Positions 33,297 to 45,917 of a stretch of DNA of 64,000 nt are shown here, in pieces. A program made the position numbers and the translations under genes. Position 1 is the first letter of the stretch. Each line of letters begins with the position of its first letter. Below the pieces are notes generated by a model. It did not search any database and was not told where the DNA came from. It saw only the letters and a list, made by a program, of their open reading frames with translations. Origin of the DNA: Bagarius yarrelli (Eukaryota; Chordata; Actinopteri; Siluriformes; Sisoridae); NCBI GenBank assembly GCA_005784505.1, contig VCAZ01000120.1, forward strand, positions 1,005,001 through 1,069,000, in the 5' to 3' direction.

Positions 33297-33622
33297 NNNN
33301 NNNNNNNNNNNNNNNNNNNNNNNNNNNNNNNNNNNNNNNNNNNNNNNNNNNNNNNNNNNNNNNNNNNNNNNNNNNNNNNNNNNNNNNNNNNNNNNNNNNN
33401 NNNNNNNNNNNNNNNNNNNNNNNNNNNNNNNNNNNNNNNNNNNNNNNNNNNNNNNNNNNNNNNNNNNNNNNNNNNNNNNNNNNNNNNNNNNNNNNNNNNN
33501 NNNNNNNNNNNNNNNNNNNNNNNNNNNNNNNNNNNNNNNNNNNNNNNNNNNNNNNNNNNNNNNNNNNNNNNNNNNNNNNNNNNNNNNNNNNNNNNNNNNN
33601 NNNNNNNNNNNNNNNNNNNNNN
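33297..33622. other. Assembly gap (326 N)
   Basis: A run of N. The left edge is FABP copy C intron 1 and the right edge is antisense LINE sequence. Confidence 1.
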
Positions 33623-34264
33623 TCGGACCCAGTGCTTAGTGGGTGGGAGGAGGTACTGCTTCCATCCGGACGGACTGAGGTCTTCCAGTCAGAAAGTCTA
33701 TGACCATTTGCAGATGTTTAGCACAGCAGGCTCAGCTTCCGAGCAGAGGCTGGGGTAATTGTGTTGAATGCGAACTGAAGTCTATAACAATGTTGTATGT
33801 ATGTGTCTTATTTTTCAGGTGTGGAGGGCCAGAGGAGGGTTTGGTAATGCAGGACTGTGGAACGGAACTGTAATGGGTACAGTGTGGAGGGAGAGTGCTT
33901 AATGGCCTCATGACGTACCTTGACGCTAGGGTTCAACAAATGTAGATCTGAGATCAACCTTAGTTTTATATTTTTCACAGGAGTAGTCACATCTGAGTGA
34001 CAGAAAGATTTGTGACAAAGATATGTGCATCATAGTTTTTATTATTATTGTCTTATTGTTTTGTTTTGAGTAAAAAAATGTAAAATAAACCCTTAACTGT
34101 CATGTAGACTTATTCAGGGTATGCGGAGTAGCCAGACACATCGGCATAGTCACCATGCCGGAACTCCACAGCGAATGCAGGAAACTGATAGCAAACGATA
34201 AACGAAAACCAAAACTAAGCAGTGCGTAGCACACCACGAGCGCCCCAGGGTTGATTCGGCAGCA
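33623..34264 (-). mobile_element. LINE (Rex1-like) antisense fragment and unassigned DNA
   Basis: 33623-33790 on the minus strand carries 'ctttctgactggaagacctc', as at 39155-39175 (+), preceded by the DFSSAFNT-type segment. 33800-34264 has no recognisable content beyond an ORF broken by stops. Confidence 0.55.
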
Positions 34265-34685
34265 GTTTTCAATCAATTCAATTCAGTTTATTTGTATAGC
34301 GCTTCACAATGATGATTGTCACAAAGCAGCTTACATTGAAGAATTATAAAACAAATAAAATACTCAGTTTGTACCGGATGAGCAAGACGGGGGCGCGTGG
34401 CAGGAAAAACTCCCTAAGATGAGATAGAAGAAACTGAGAGGACCGGACTCAGCAGGGAACCCATAATCATTTGGGTGAAAACAGGTGCAGGGATCTGAAT
34501 TTCACGTGTGTGTGTGTGTAAAAACTATAATCAGTAGTCTTAGGCAGCCAAACGTCTTTTAGGCGAGTGGTCGTCCTAATAGCCGGTGATGATCTCCGTG
34601 GGCAGGTCACAGGAAGGGACCCACAGGACGGGCCGGGGTGGGGTGGATCACCGGCGCTCCGTGTGGCGTATGTAGCTCAACAGAG

Positions 34686-34718
<33 letters not shown>

Positions 34719-37700
34719 TGAAAGGAAGTAAAAAGAAGGAAAACTTAAGACAAGTATCACACGTTGGATGAGGATTAAAAAAGTAGAGTGCAAGGAGGAT
34801 CCGGCAGAACAACTAGTCAGATAACTAAAAAAGAAACCGGGGAAACACAGACTGAGGCTCCCTGATATGTTAAGCAACCGGCGCTCTCATCATCAACACC
34901 GTGATCAATAAGAGAGGGGAAGACAGCATCTCAACATACCAGATCTGTCACCTTAATACTCAACCCCCTGATCCCCCGGATCTGCGCCTTTATCTAAGGG
35001 GAATCAATACAAAAGGCTTGATTAAATAAATATTTTTTTAACCTGGATTAAACAACTGAGACTGTGTCTGATTCCCGAACATACCAAGGAGGTTATTCCA
35101 TAGCAAAGGGGCCCCTGTAGGCAAAGGCTCTGCCCCCTGCTGTAGTTTTTATAATACGCGGTACTGACAGGCAGCCTGCATCCTTTGATCGAAGTAGGCG
35201 TGGTTGGAACCGTAGACACTAGAAGTCCGCTTAAGTACTGCGGCGCGCGAGACCATTTAGAGCTTTATAGGTTAGAAGTAGTTATTTAAAGTCAATGCGG
35301 TGTCTCCTGGGAGCCAATGCAGTGCGGATAGGACGGCGTGATGTGCTCGTATCTTTAGTTCTAGTGAGGACTCTCGCTGCTGCGTTTCGGACTAGCTGAA
35401 GGTTATTAATGCACCTAGTTGAACATCCAGACAGTAAAGCGTTACCAGTAATCCAGCTGGATGTGATAAACGCATGAACTAATTTTTCAGCATCAGTAAG
35501 CGACAAGATATTTCTTATTTTAGCGATATTTCTGAGATGATAAAACGCTATCCTGCTATATTATTGACATGGGCTTCAAAGGAGAGATTGGAGTCCTAAA
35601 ATCACACCCAGATCTTTTACTGTTGCACTTGGTGAAACAGAAAGACTGTCTAGGGTTAAGGTGTGATCAGGAAGCTTACTTTTAGCTACCTGTGGTCCTA
35701 GAACCAGAACCTCCGTACTTGTCAGGGTTAAGCAAGAGGAAATTGCAAAGCATCCAATCTCTTCACTTCCTTCACACATTGCTCAATTTTATTAACTGGC
35801 CTTTCGCATCAGGCCTTGATGAGACGATAACTGTGTGTCATCAGCGTAACAGGGAAACTGATATCATGCTTACGGATTATGTTTCCCAGAGGCAGCATGT
35901 AAAGAGAAAAAGAAGTGGGCCTAAAAACCGAGCCCTGTGGAACACCATACTACTTACACGGGAGCACGCAGAAAATCACCATTTAAATCTAAACTGGTAA
36001 CGACCTCGGGTTAAATAGGACCTGAGCCACGCAAGAGCTGTTCCTTTAATTCCTACTAATTTTCTAATCTCGGAGAAGAATATCGTGATCTATAGTGTCG
36101 AAGGCCGACTAAGGTCAAGAATATAAGCAATGAGACACAACCTTGGTCGGATGCCTGTAAGAGGTCATTAGCTACTTTGACCAGTGCTTGTCTCTGTGCT
36201 GTGGTGAGGCCTGAAACCTGATTGATAAAGTTTCATGTATGTTATTTTGTAAGTATGAGCACAGTGTTGCGCAACTACCTTCTCTAGAATTTTAGAGACA
36301 AACGGAAGGTTAGATATCGGTCTATAGTTTGCCAGTTCATTTTGGTCAAGGTCAGGTCGGTTTCTTATTAAAGTTTAATCACTGCTAATTTAAAAGATTT
36401 AGGAACATACCCACTGCTGAGAGAAGAGTTAAACTATTTTCAACAGGGGTTCTGATACTGCAGGTACACAATTTGCTTAAGAAAGTTGTGTTGGTATCGG
36501 ATCTAACACACAAGTTGACGGCTTTTTGGAAGAGATGAGTGCGATTAGGTTTTTCTCTTCCAAAGGAGTAAATTTTCTAAGTTCTGATCTGATGCGGTTA
36601 GTTGATCATCAGAATCATTCGACAGGTCTGGTTTAAAACGTTAATTTCTGCCTAATGTTTGCAATTTATTATCAAAGAAGTCATGAAATCCTCACTGCTG
36701 CACGCAGTTATGGTGTCAGGTTTCTGAGGATGTTTATTCCTAGTTAATTTGCGACGGTATCGAATAGAAATCTAGGATTATTTTTATTATCTTCAATAAG
36801 GTTAGAAAAGATACGTTGATCTATTTACACTAAGAGCTTTTTATAAGCTAGAATTCCTCTTTCCATGCTGCCTGGAAAACCAGCAATCTAGTTCGGCGCC
36901 ATTTACGTTCTAGTTTTCGGGCGCTCTGTTTTAAAGAGCGCGTGTGTTCATTATACCATGGAGCGAGTTTCTTATCTTTAATTATTTTTCTTTTAACTGG
37001 AGCCACGTTATCTAATGTGAGCGGAATGCTTCGGCATCCATAGATTCAGTCGCCTGCTCGAGTTTCTGTTGGATCGAACGGCGATCCAATGACAGAAGAC
37101 AAGTCTGGAAGACAATTAATAAGCTCTGAGCAGAAGTTGAAGTAAATGTACGTTTAAAGCGGTAGCGCGGCGCTACATATGCACTATTAGTATGACGCAT
37201 TTTAAACGATATAAGATGGTGATCAGAAATAATTTCGCACTGAGGAGTTGTTACTATATTACTTATACTTATTCGAGAGATCGTATTAAATCTAACGTGT
37301 GACCAGCTTTATGAGTGGGTCCCATTACACACTGATTTTACTCCCACTGAGTCGAGTAGAGACATAAATGCTGTTCTCAGCGGGTCGTCTGAGTTTTCAA
37401 AATGAATATTAAGTCTCCGCAATTAACGCTTTAATCAGCGGAGACAACAGTTAGACAGAAAATCTGCAAATTCACTAAGAAATTCAAGTACGGACCTGGA
37501 GGGTCTGTAAATAAAACTAGAGAAATTGATTGGCTCTGTTTATTATTTGTCTCTGCAGATGTAAGGTTACTGTAGAGAGCTTCAAAATGAATTAAAGTTA
37601 CGTCCATGTTCTGCACAATAGTTTAGATTATTATTATAAATAAACTGCTACGCCTCCACCTTACCATTAGGGCGAGGCTGTGTATGTAGCTGAAAGCTGG

Positions 37701-38960
37701 AGGACTAGCTTCATTTAATGCTACATACTCGTCCGGCTTATCCAGGTTTTCTGTTAACATAAAATGTCAAACTCCAGATCTGAAGATCATTTCATTAACC
37801 ATAAGTGCTTTAGAAGTAGAGATCTAATGTTTTAACAATCCTAGCTTCAGATCAGAGGTGCAGGCGTGTGTTCAGTATTCTCTGAGTTACGAATACTCTA
37901 TATTATTAAATTACTAAAGCAAACTTTTGGGGTTTTTTCTATATTTATATTGTATAGCTCGGGGAACAGAACAGTCTCAATATTATGGACCCTGAGTGAC
38001 GACTCTGTGCCAGCTAGCAGACGGTCGGATTAGCCTGTTGGTCTGCTGCTTGGCCTGGGCTCTGGTAGTCAGCGTTAACTAGTCTATTCTAAGACTGAGC
38101 TATGTTACAAGACAGGAGAGCGGCTCCTTCCCGGGTTGGGATGGACACCGTCCCGTCCTAACAGGCCATCTTTGCCCTCAAAAGATTTCCAATTATCGAT
38201 GTAGCCCACACTGTTTTTCGGAGCACCACCTGGACATCCAGCGGTTCAGTGACCATAACCTGCTGTAAGCTACGTCACCGTCGCATTGGTATAGGGCCAG
38301 AGCATACTACGACATCGGACATCGCCTTCGCTAATTTAAAAACACCTCTATAAGTTAGCCTTACTAGTTTCCGACTGTCGAAGGCGTATATCGTTAGCAC
38401 CAGCATGAACCACTATCTTTGCAAACCTATGCTGGCCTACAGCCCTAAAGATTATCTGCTATGTCCGGTGCTCGGCTCCTGGCAAACATCTAACTACTTC
38501 CGCTGGCGCCCCTAAAGGCCTAGCTAATTTCACGTGCCTCACTATAGAATCTCCATAACCAGAGTACCTTCGGGTTTCTCAGTGGGTGCTTCACTGGAGA
38601 GGCAGGTCTATTGGGCACGTGAAGCGTAGTGGCGTGCTCCGGTGGGTTAGCTTAGCTTTAGCCTTAGCCTAAGCCTTAGTCGTAGCTTTGGCTGCGCGAG
38701 TATGCCGCCGAGTCGTCACCCATTCGCCCCGCTGTGAGGGCTCTAACTGCCGGAGTCGGGGCAGACTAGCTACGCCTGTAGCATCCAGAGCGGCTGCGGG
38801 GGAGCTAATCGCTTCCTTGCTAACCCGCTCTAAAGTCTGGATGCGCTCCTCTAAGGCTAGGATTTTCAGCCACCTATGGCTGTAGAGCCTAAGACAAAAG
38901 AGGTAGAGCCGATGCAGTTAGGGTAAACCAGCCTCACCCCATCCGGGAGGAGCACTGGAC
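34265..38960 (-). mobile_element. Long antisense LINE (L2-like) with esterase and reverse transcriptase remains
   Basis: The 3' end at 34265-34330 (reverse of tatacaaataaactgaattg) starts a 4.7-kb antisense element. Going upstream: a 3' UTR; ORF2 tail pieces (about 35506-35282: SLTDAEKLVHAFITSSW, QLVRNAAARVLTRT); TEVLVLGP and LSVSPSATVKDLGVIL (35779-35576); decayed RT and endonuclease regions (36000-37900); and near 38440-38130 an SGNH-esterase-like segment (IVVHAGANDIRLRQSE, then YIDNWKSF and LLGRDGVHPNPG). The esterase is typical of the first ORF of L2/CR1-type LINEs. Many single-base frameshifts. It is the longest LINE copy in the window. A GA microsatellite lies at 34684-34720. Confidence 0.8.
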
Positions 38961-40025
38961 CAATTACAGTTTGCGTACCGTCTGAACCGTTCCAGGGATG
39001 ATGCCTAACAACCCTCTATCTGACCCTTACACACCTGGATAGAAAAGACAGATACATACGAATGCTGTTCATAGACTTTAGTTCAGCATTCAACACAATC
39101 GTCCCTCAGCATCTGATAGAGAAGCTGGGCCTAAACACCTGAATCCTGGACTTTCTGACTGGAAGACCTCAGTCAGTCTGGATTGGAAGCAACATCTCAA
39201 GCACCACTACGCTGAGCACTGGGCCCCACAGGGCTGTGTGCTCAGCCGACTGCTGTTTACACTGCTGACACATGACTGTGTAGCAACACTCACCTCAAAT
39301 CACATCGTCAAGTTCATTAACGACACCCTGCAGAAAAAAGTGAGAACAGCTGAGCAGATCATCTGAGTCTCTCTTCCCTCCATAACGGACATCTACACCA
39401 CATGCTGCATCCGCAAAGCCAAGATCATTGTGGACGACCCCTCACACACACTTTTCACACCCCTGCCCTCTGGAAAAAGGTACTGTAGCATTTGGGCCCT
39501 CACAACCCGAATGTGCAACAGTCCTCAAGCCATCAGGATGCTCAACACACAGAACTGAACTACCACAACTTACGCACACACACACTCACTTACTCAACAG
39601 AAATTGATAGAAACACAAAAAATAAATTTTTTACCTGTTAAGCACATTCACTTTAAAATGATGATTGCACAAATCTTGCACAATTTTGCTGTTAATTTGC
39701 ACATACCTCTCTACCTGCACATTTTTATAATCTGGTTGGCGCTATTTGAATCTTCTGTGTAGCGTGCTGTTCTGTTCTGTTCTGTATTGTCCTTTTTTGC
39801 ACTGTCTTCTGTAATGTTTGTATTGTTTATTGCACTGTTTGCACTAGGCTGCACACATGCACTTTATGTTTGTTTCTGTTCAGTGGCTCTTTGTTGTTGT
39901 TTGTTGTCTATGTAATTCTGTGTTTTTGTTTAGCACCATGGGGTCCTGGAGAAACGTTATTTCATTTCACTCTATACTGCATCTGCTATATATGGTTGAA
40001 ACAATAAACCTTCTTGAACATTAAT
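38961..40025 (+). mobile_element. LINE (Rex1-like) 3' half, internally deleted
   Basis: RT core RMLFIDFSSAFNTIVPQHLI (39060-39120) and LDFLTGRPQSVWIGSNISST, then a jump to the C-terminal region (LFTPLPSGKRYCSIWALTTR near 39460). The 3' UTR ends 'ctatatatggttgaaacaat'. Stops are present. The same family occurs antisense at 18.06-19.64, 33.62 and 59.4 kb. Confidence 0.75.
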
Positions 40026-40194
40026 TAATAAATAAAACTGAAACTAATGTTTTTTATTCTTTTATTGACTGACTTATTAATCTTTAATTACTTTTAAATG
40101 TCTAGCACTTAAATTGCATTGTTGCAATGAAATTAGTCAGAAAGCACTTTTACAGCAATATAGAAATTTCTACTTTTAAATTTATTGTTTAAGT

Positions 40195-40959
40195 TGGGCT
40201 GTAGCTTTTCTAAAGCTTGAAACAGCAGCCTTTTCATAGATGTGCTTCAACAGCATCACATTTCAGTGTCTGTAGAATAAAAATTAAATGATTATTACAC
40301 AATACTTATGATTTAAATGTAAATACCTTTACCAGTAGTAATTAAACACACACACACTCTTACCGTGATCATGTTTGTACCCTGGACCTTACGGATAATC
40401 GTGGTTTCTATTCTATCCATCTTTTGCACCTGTACCAGCTGATTTTTTTAAGGCTCATGGTAATCTGGAGAAACACAGACATGCAGTTATCTTATGTAGA
40501 TATTTATGACAGACTTTTATACTGTAACAAACCTCAGCAATGTTTGTGAAAAAAATAACGAAATAAATGAAAAAAAAAATTAGGGATCTTACTAATAAAT
40601 GTCTCCCGTTGAGAGTTTCCAATTGGAACTCCTTATCCAGTGTGAACCCCAGTTCCCTGGTGTGTTTGTCAGTTCTTACTTCCCAGACCACCTGGTCCTC
40701 CACTTCAGAGAAAGTCGTTCTCGTTTGGGGCTTGTTCAATCCCTTTAAAAGTGTACAGCAAAAAACGTTAAAAACAATAATGAATTCCAGGTAGAAAATT
40801 TATTATTATTTCTTTTTAAAATATTTAAATCATGTCAGAATATTTACGTTTACATTTGCTATACATAAGAAATGTCAGTAAAAATTACCGATTGCCTTTA
40901 AGTAATTATCATAGTTGACACTTTTCGACGAGTTTCCATGTTCCTAGAAAGTCTTCCAT
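40195..40959 (-). pseudogene. FABP-like copy D, pseudogene
   Basis: All four exons are recognisable: 40959-40889, 40742-40593, 40464-40364 and 40269-about 40195. Each is frameshifted. Exon 1 has one extra base (gtcgaaaagtgtc). Exon 2 lacks 11 nt near its start (150 instead of 161) and has a degraded acceptor (TTAAAG). Exon 3 lacks one base in the Asn-Glu-Asn run (101 nt). Exon 4 lacks five bases (gaagca/catctatg), destroying the RxY ligand pair and giving a stop. The TATA box equivalent is changed to TCTAAA (about 41052-41057). Confidence 0.88.
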
Positions 40960-41039
40960 GTTTCCAATGTGGTAGCAGGAATCAGTTTGGTCAGCAGTCA
41001 CAAAAATTATGCTCCTCTACGGTGATATAAATTCTGTGG

Positions 41040-41900
41040 GTCTGTACAAGATCATTTAGAGAAAAGTTATCTGGGAGGAGACAGCAGTGTTTTACATTCT
41101 CACAGACTAATCTATAAATTCAGTTCAGCCAACAGGGTTTAATGTGTTGTGAGTTTGTCTTCTTTTCATAATCCAACATACTCGATGAATATTTTTATTT
41201 ATTGCAACATAGAGAGAATAGAATTTATTGCTTTAAAAACATAAGATTTTAAATAAAACTGCTTAATTGACTTACATTTCTGGAAAACCTGAAATGTTAA
41301 CTGGACTATCGGTTAATAAACTTCAAATAAATAAAATTTTAGTGAACAGCAGTGCTCAAGTGTAATTTTTCCCATTATAAAATCACTTTATTTCATGAAA
41401 CCCACAGCATTTTTATTTATTTTGTATCTTGAACATGAAGAATAGAATGTTACACATTATATGAATGATGTAAGGTATGACAATAGGGAGTGATTTGTGA
41501 ATAAAGAGATGTTCACCTCAAACTTTTTGACCTACAGTTAGATTGAGCTTTAACATACATTTGTACAACACCTATAAAAGGTTACAGCAAAATAACAGCC
41601 GTTAAAAAACATTGTAGGTTGAATTGTAATTAGACAATTTTCAAAAGGTCAAAACATTTTTGTTGAATAAAACATTTAACAACTGACATACATAAGAAAT
41701 GTCGCTGCAGTGTTTAAAAAAGAAAAAAAAACTCGTATTGATTTTAAAGTTTGCATCATAGTTGAAATTTCTTACAAAATCCTTCTGTTACAGTGTTTGC
41801 AATGTGTTATCTGGCCTCTGTTTGCTTTACTATCACAAAAAATTGTGCTCTTAAGAAAATCAAGCATACGATATACAATTTTTTTGTAATCATCTCTCTT
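41040..41900 (-). pseudogene. Promoter block and decayed unit upstream of copy D
   Basis: The promoter block (41040-41130) is followed by an eroded module (41460-41530; caatagggagtgatttgtga), an exon-2 acceptor relic near 41575 (ttacagcaaaataacag reverse) and an exon-1/intron-1 relic at 41690-41800. Much more degraded than the units at 30.6 and 31.8 kb. Confidence 0.5.
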
Positions 41901-42269
41901 TTCTATGCCGCAAAATCAAATATATTTATTTTATTATAGAATTTAAAACTTAAATTATACCTTTTTTAAAATTAATCTGCTTAATTCATAAATATTCACA
42001 AAACAAAATGTCAACTTGACTGAAGTTGATCAAACATTTTTTATTAAATAAATGTAATTAATAATAAATTAAATTTCTGTAAAGTACAAAGTGTTGTAAA
42101 GGAAAACCAGACTAGAGAAAAGAGTTTGTTAGAATCCATTGAGGTGTGTTGATTAGCAGAGATGATGAGTAGCAATAGGCAATTAAGTACATGTATATGA
42201 AGAGTAAAAAAGAGTGTCCAAAGTGCAGACTAGAATACGCAACCCGTAACTTCAAGCGAAAATTTAAAA

Positions 42270-42640
42270 AAATGAAATTTTTTGAGAATTGCTTATAAAG
42301 ACAGTATGTCCAGCTATAGACAGGCTTTAAAAGATGCTAGGGCCCGAACACCTAAGAAAACTAATTCAGGTTCTTATTCAGTACGGTGGCTAGACTAACA
42401 AAAAGTCAGGTATCTGAAAAGATCACTCCATCGCAATTTAGTAGCAATGACTTTCAACACCAGAAAAAGTTGATAGCATTAGGAACAAAATTGTGGACGC
42501 CCAACTTTTGGTAGCATCTTGTGAGCCTGACCAGCCTAAAGCTCCACAGTTAAAACTGCATCAGTTTTACCACAATTAATCTTTGACCCGAATGCTCAGA
42601 ATGCTCTCAATGGTCCCTCTGTAGAACATGGTTGGGATGG
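42270..42640 (+). mobile_element. LINE (L2-like) internal ORF2 fragment
   Basis: Contains SSYRQALKDARARTPKKTNS and SGSYSVRWLD*QKVRYLKRS, the stretch just before the RT domain in fish L2 LINEs, with a stop and frameshift. The preceding 42110-42235 block repeats 24075-24195. Confidence 0.6.
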
Positions 42641-42689
42641 GGGTTGGAAGATGGGGTTTCCTCAACCTTTGCAGAAAGTAGAGGTGCAT

Positions 42690-43260
42690 GTTTATAATAT
42701 GTTTATGTTTTGAGTTCTTTGATCATGCATTTTGTGTTCCTTGTCATGTGATCCCCCTGTCCATGTGCAATATTCTCATTGGTGAGTTTAGATTATGTGT
42801 TCTTTATTGTGTTTAGGTGTCTCTCGTTTGGTTAATGTGTTCCCTCTTAGTTTAGTGTATTCTAGCCCCTTTGCTGCTTTATGTGTTTGTGAGTTATTGC
42901 CCATGTGCCACTATGTCACTGTTTTAGTGTTTTTAGTGTTCATGTCAAGTCAAGTTTGGTCTATGTTTATTGTTTTATGTCACTTTTGATTAATTAAACT
43001 GCACTTTGGTTTCTCAACTAATCGCCTGTCAGTGTAGTTTATTACATAGGCAACCAAACAAACAAAAGTTTTACTAATTACTTACATTTTTTTATTTATT
43101 ATTACATTTTACTGATAACAACAGGAACCATTTCAAATACTGTTACTGAAAGAACTAAAATATTGCAAACAGAAATAAAATTATACGTTGTTTCGTTTTA
43201 CTGTGTACTGTGTCTGCTATATATGGTCGAAATTACAAAAAAGCTTCTTAAATTGATTAT
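42690..43260 (+). repeat. TG-rich interspersed repeat and LINE 3' scrap
   Basis: 42690-43060 shares phrases with 56700-57130 (tttatgtttattgttttatg, ttagtttagtgt), suggesting a repeat family I cannot classify. 43200-43240 (gtctgctatatatggtcgaa) is the 3' end of the Rex1-like LINE. Confidence 0.45.
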
Positions 43261-43289
43261 AATTTTTACCCTTGTTATTAAACTTCTTT

Positions 43290-43620
43290 TTGTGTACCTG
43301 TAAATTCGGTTTAGTCCACAGGGTTAACAGCTCGATTAATGTGTTGTGAGTTTGTCTACTTTTCATAATCCAACATATTCAATGATTATTCTTTTTTTGC
43401 CATATTGCAACTGTAATCATTTTAGAACAGGATATTTTGCTTTAAAAAAATATAAAACTGCGTAATTGATCGACATTAATGGAACAATCGCTGTAGAGAA
43501 CCAGGAATGTCACTGGAAAAGAGTTTTTTCCAGTGCTAAAAATCACTTGATTTCATCAAACCCCAAAGCATTTGTTTATTTTGCATGAAGAATAACATTT
43601 TACACAATATATTTGGTACA
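43290..43620 (-). pseudogene. FABP promoter-side remnant, minus orientation
   Basis: Matches the minus-strand 5' flank found at 41100-41230 and 57670-57780 (acctgtaaattcggtttagt, cacagggttaacagctcgat). No exon remains on its left, because a LINE scrap abuts it. Confidence 0.5.
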
Positions 43621-43739
43621 GGTTATATTTATTTTAAAAAATAAATAGCGCATCCCATTATACACTAATAGGGGATTTTTTTCTGGATCCGGATCCTAAC
43701 AAACTCCTGCCTTTAGTATGGTTTTCTGTTGTTCAAAAG

Positions 43740-44595
43740 TTTGGGCAAAAAAGTTAGTCAAGTTAACATTTTAAGTTTTCCACGGTGTTTGTTTCATGAA
43801 TATTTATTAATTTAGCAGTTTTAATAAAAGGTTATCGTTTTGAAAATGTATAAATCCCATAGAAAAGAGAGATAATCACTGACTATGTTGTATTATGAAA
43901 CAATGGAAAGTTGAGCCATTGAGCTCTGTGGGAAACTTACAGCAACAAACAAATGATAAAATTATAAGCAAGTTATCCTGTGAGAATTTAAAACACTGCT
44001 AGTAAATAATAGCTAGAAGAGATTTTATAATAGTTCTCATAAAGAGCCAAAAAATTTGTATATCTTCTGGATTTTTTTAAGAGCAGAAATTTTGTGATAG
44101 TCAAGCAAACAGAGGCCTGATACCACATTAGAAACATCTTAACATAAAGACTATGCTGAGAGTAGTTTTTTTTTTAATACTGCAGTGACATTTTTAAAGT
44201 TTTCTGTTTGTATTCGGTAAACCTATAAGAGATAAGAGATAGGGTGAGGAGCTCTGCCAACAGGGAGTCTGTCTCCAGCATCTGTTTTGGATGCACCCGG
44301 GACACCTGCCTGGGGAGACATAGTGTCCTGGGTCTTCCCCGGGGTCTCCTACTAGTGACCGGAGACCCTGGGAAAAACCCAGGACACTATGTCTCCCAAG
44401 GGAGGCGTCCCTGGTGCAATTTTGCTGTACACTTTCACAGTTGTTCTACAACAGTTGTGGGTTGAAACTCATCCAAAAGCGGAGCCATATGTGATTCAGT
44501 AAAAATGTCACCATCTTCTCTGGTCCAAAGCTCATTTAAAGTTCTTTAAGAGAAGAGCTGTGATACGGACTTGAAATGCTCTGCTATTAGTGTAT
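43740..44595 (+). pseudogene. Decayed FABP-like unit upstream of copy E, with insertion
   Basis: 5' part as at 31750-32100; exon-1 relic at 44120-44165 (acattagaaacatcttaaca). A LINE-derived foldback (44215-44410) is inserted in intron 1. The acceptor and exon-2 relic follow at 44435-44595 (actttcacagttgttctaca). The module then breaks at 'gtgtatct' and resumes at 45115 (aactgcaggtcaataagcat) after a second LINE insertion. Confidence 0.55.
44215..44410. mobile_element. LINE-derived insertion with long foldback
   Basis: The text resembles the 3' coding end of a fish LINE (gtgaggagctctgccaacag...). It contains perfect 21-bp inverted arms at 44313-44333 and 44377-44397. These extend inward with few mismatches (ggtctcc/ggagacc) to a loop of about 11 nt (tactagtgacc), giving an 85-bp hairpin. 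Confidence 0.75.
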
Positions 44596-45112
44596 CTATC
44601 TAAGATCCCTCTCACCCCAACCACGGACTGTTCACTCTCCTCCCATCAGGCAGACGCTACCGATGCCTCAGAGCCGCACAAACAGACTGAGAAACAGCTT
44701 CTTTCCTGTGGTTGTTTCTGCACTGAACAGCTGATATACAGTATTAATCACTACTGAACTGCCACTTCTGTACTTTGCACTACCTTATCATTATGCATCT
44801 TTTCACAATCTATACAATCTATACTATATCTATCTATATCAATCTATACAGTACTTTGCACTACCTATCATTATGCTTCTTTGTACAATCTATAACTAGC
44901 TATTGTTACACCTCTATACTCTACCCATATACCTCTGTACATTATTTACCCCCACCTCTGTAACTATCAACCCCATACCCTATTTATTACACTGCTATTT
45001 ATTGTAAATAAGCCACTTATGCACTTCTGGTTAGATGCAATCTGCATTTCATTGGCTCTGTACACGTACCTTGCACAATGACAATAAAGTTGAATCTAAT
45101 CTAATCTAATCT
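44596..45112 (+). mobile_element. LINE 3' end with (TCTAA)n tail, nested in FABP module
   Basis: Starts with the ORF2 tail (reads as LFTLLPSGRRYRCLRAAQTD and SFFPVVVSALN), then a 3' UTR with tatacaatct runs. It ends 'gacaataaagttgaatctaa' followed by four further TCTAA repeats. The flanking module sequence is continuous across the insertion. Confidence 0.85.
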
Positions 45113-45830
45113 AATCTAATCTAACTGCAGGTCAATAAGCATCTGTAGGTGTTTTATCCATACTGATTGAAAAACACTAAAATTCAATTTTGATTTAATT
45201 ATTCTTTGAATTGCATTTTTAACAGTGGACATTTTCTAAAACAAGCTTTATGTAGTGAGAATGAAAGATTGTTCTTTCTATGTGTAAATTTGTCTGTAAA
45301 GAGCAAGCTGGTGGAGACTGTAGCAAGGAAAAACCTTCGGAGATGAGAATAAGAAAAAAACCTTGAAGCAGACTCAGGAGGGAACCCATCCTCATCTGTA
45401 TAACGTTAATATGTATATTCTATTCTTCATGCCTTTTTATGGGAAATTATAAAATTAAGTGATTCTGAAACCAGATCAATGAAAACATTTAGACTTTCAA
45501 TCAGACCATTGCAATTTACAAAAATATTGATAATTTGACTTCAAAGGTTTAGTGAACGTTAGTTGACATCTTAGATTTTCCATCCATTTTTTTATTTTAA
45601 ACTATTTAAAGCAATAAAACCTATTCCAGATTGCACACATTTCATGTTGCAAAAGAAAAATGATCATTGAATATGTTGGATTATTCAAAGGAGACAAACA
45701 TTAACACATTCATCGAGCTGTTAAACCCTGTGGGCCGAACCAAATTTGCAGGTACACCAAACAGGTTAAATCTAAACAAATTAGTCTGTAATAATGTAAA
45801 ACACTGCTGTCTCCTCCCAAATAACTTTTC

Positions 45831-45836
45831 TATAAA
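45831..45836 (+). promoter_or_regulatory. TATA box of FABP copy E
   Basis: TATAAA in the conserved promoter block, 82 bp before the exon 1 ATG. Confidence 0.55.
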
Positions 45837-45917
45837 TGATCTCGTACAGAACCACAGAATTCATATCATCTTAGACGAGCATCCTTTTTGATTGAGTCCT
45901 GCTACTACATTAGAAAC

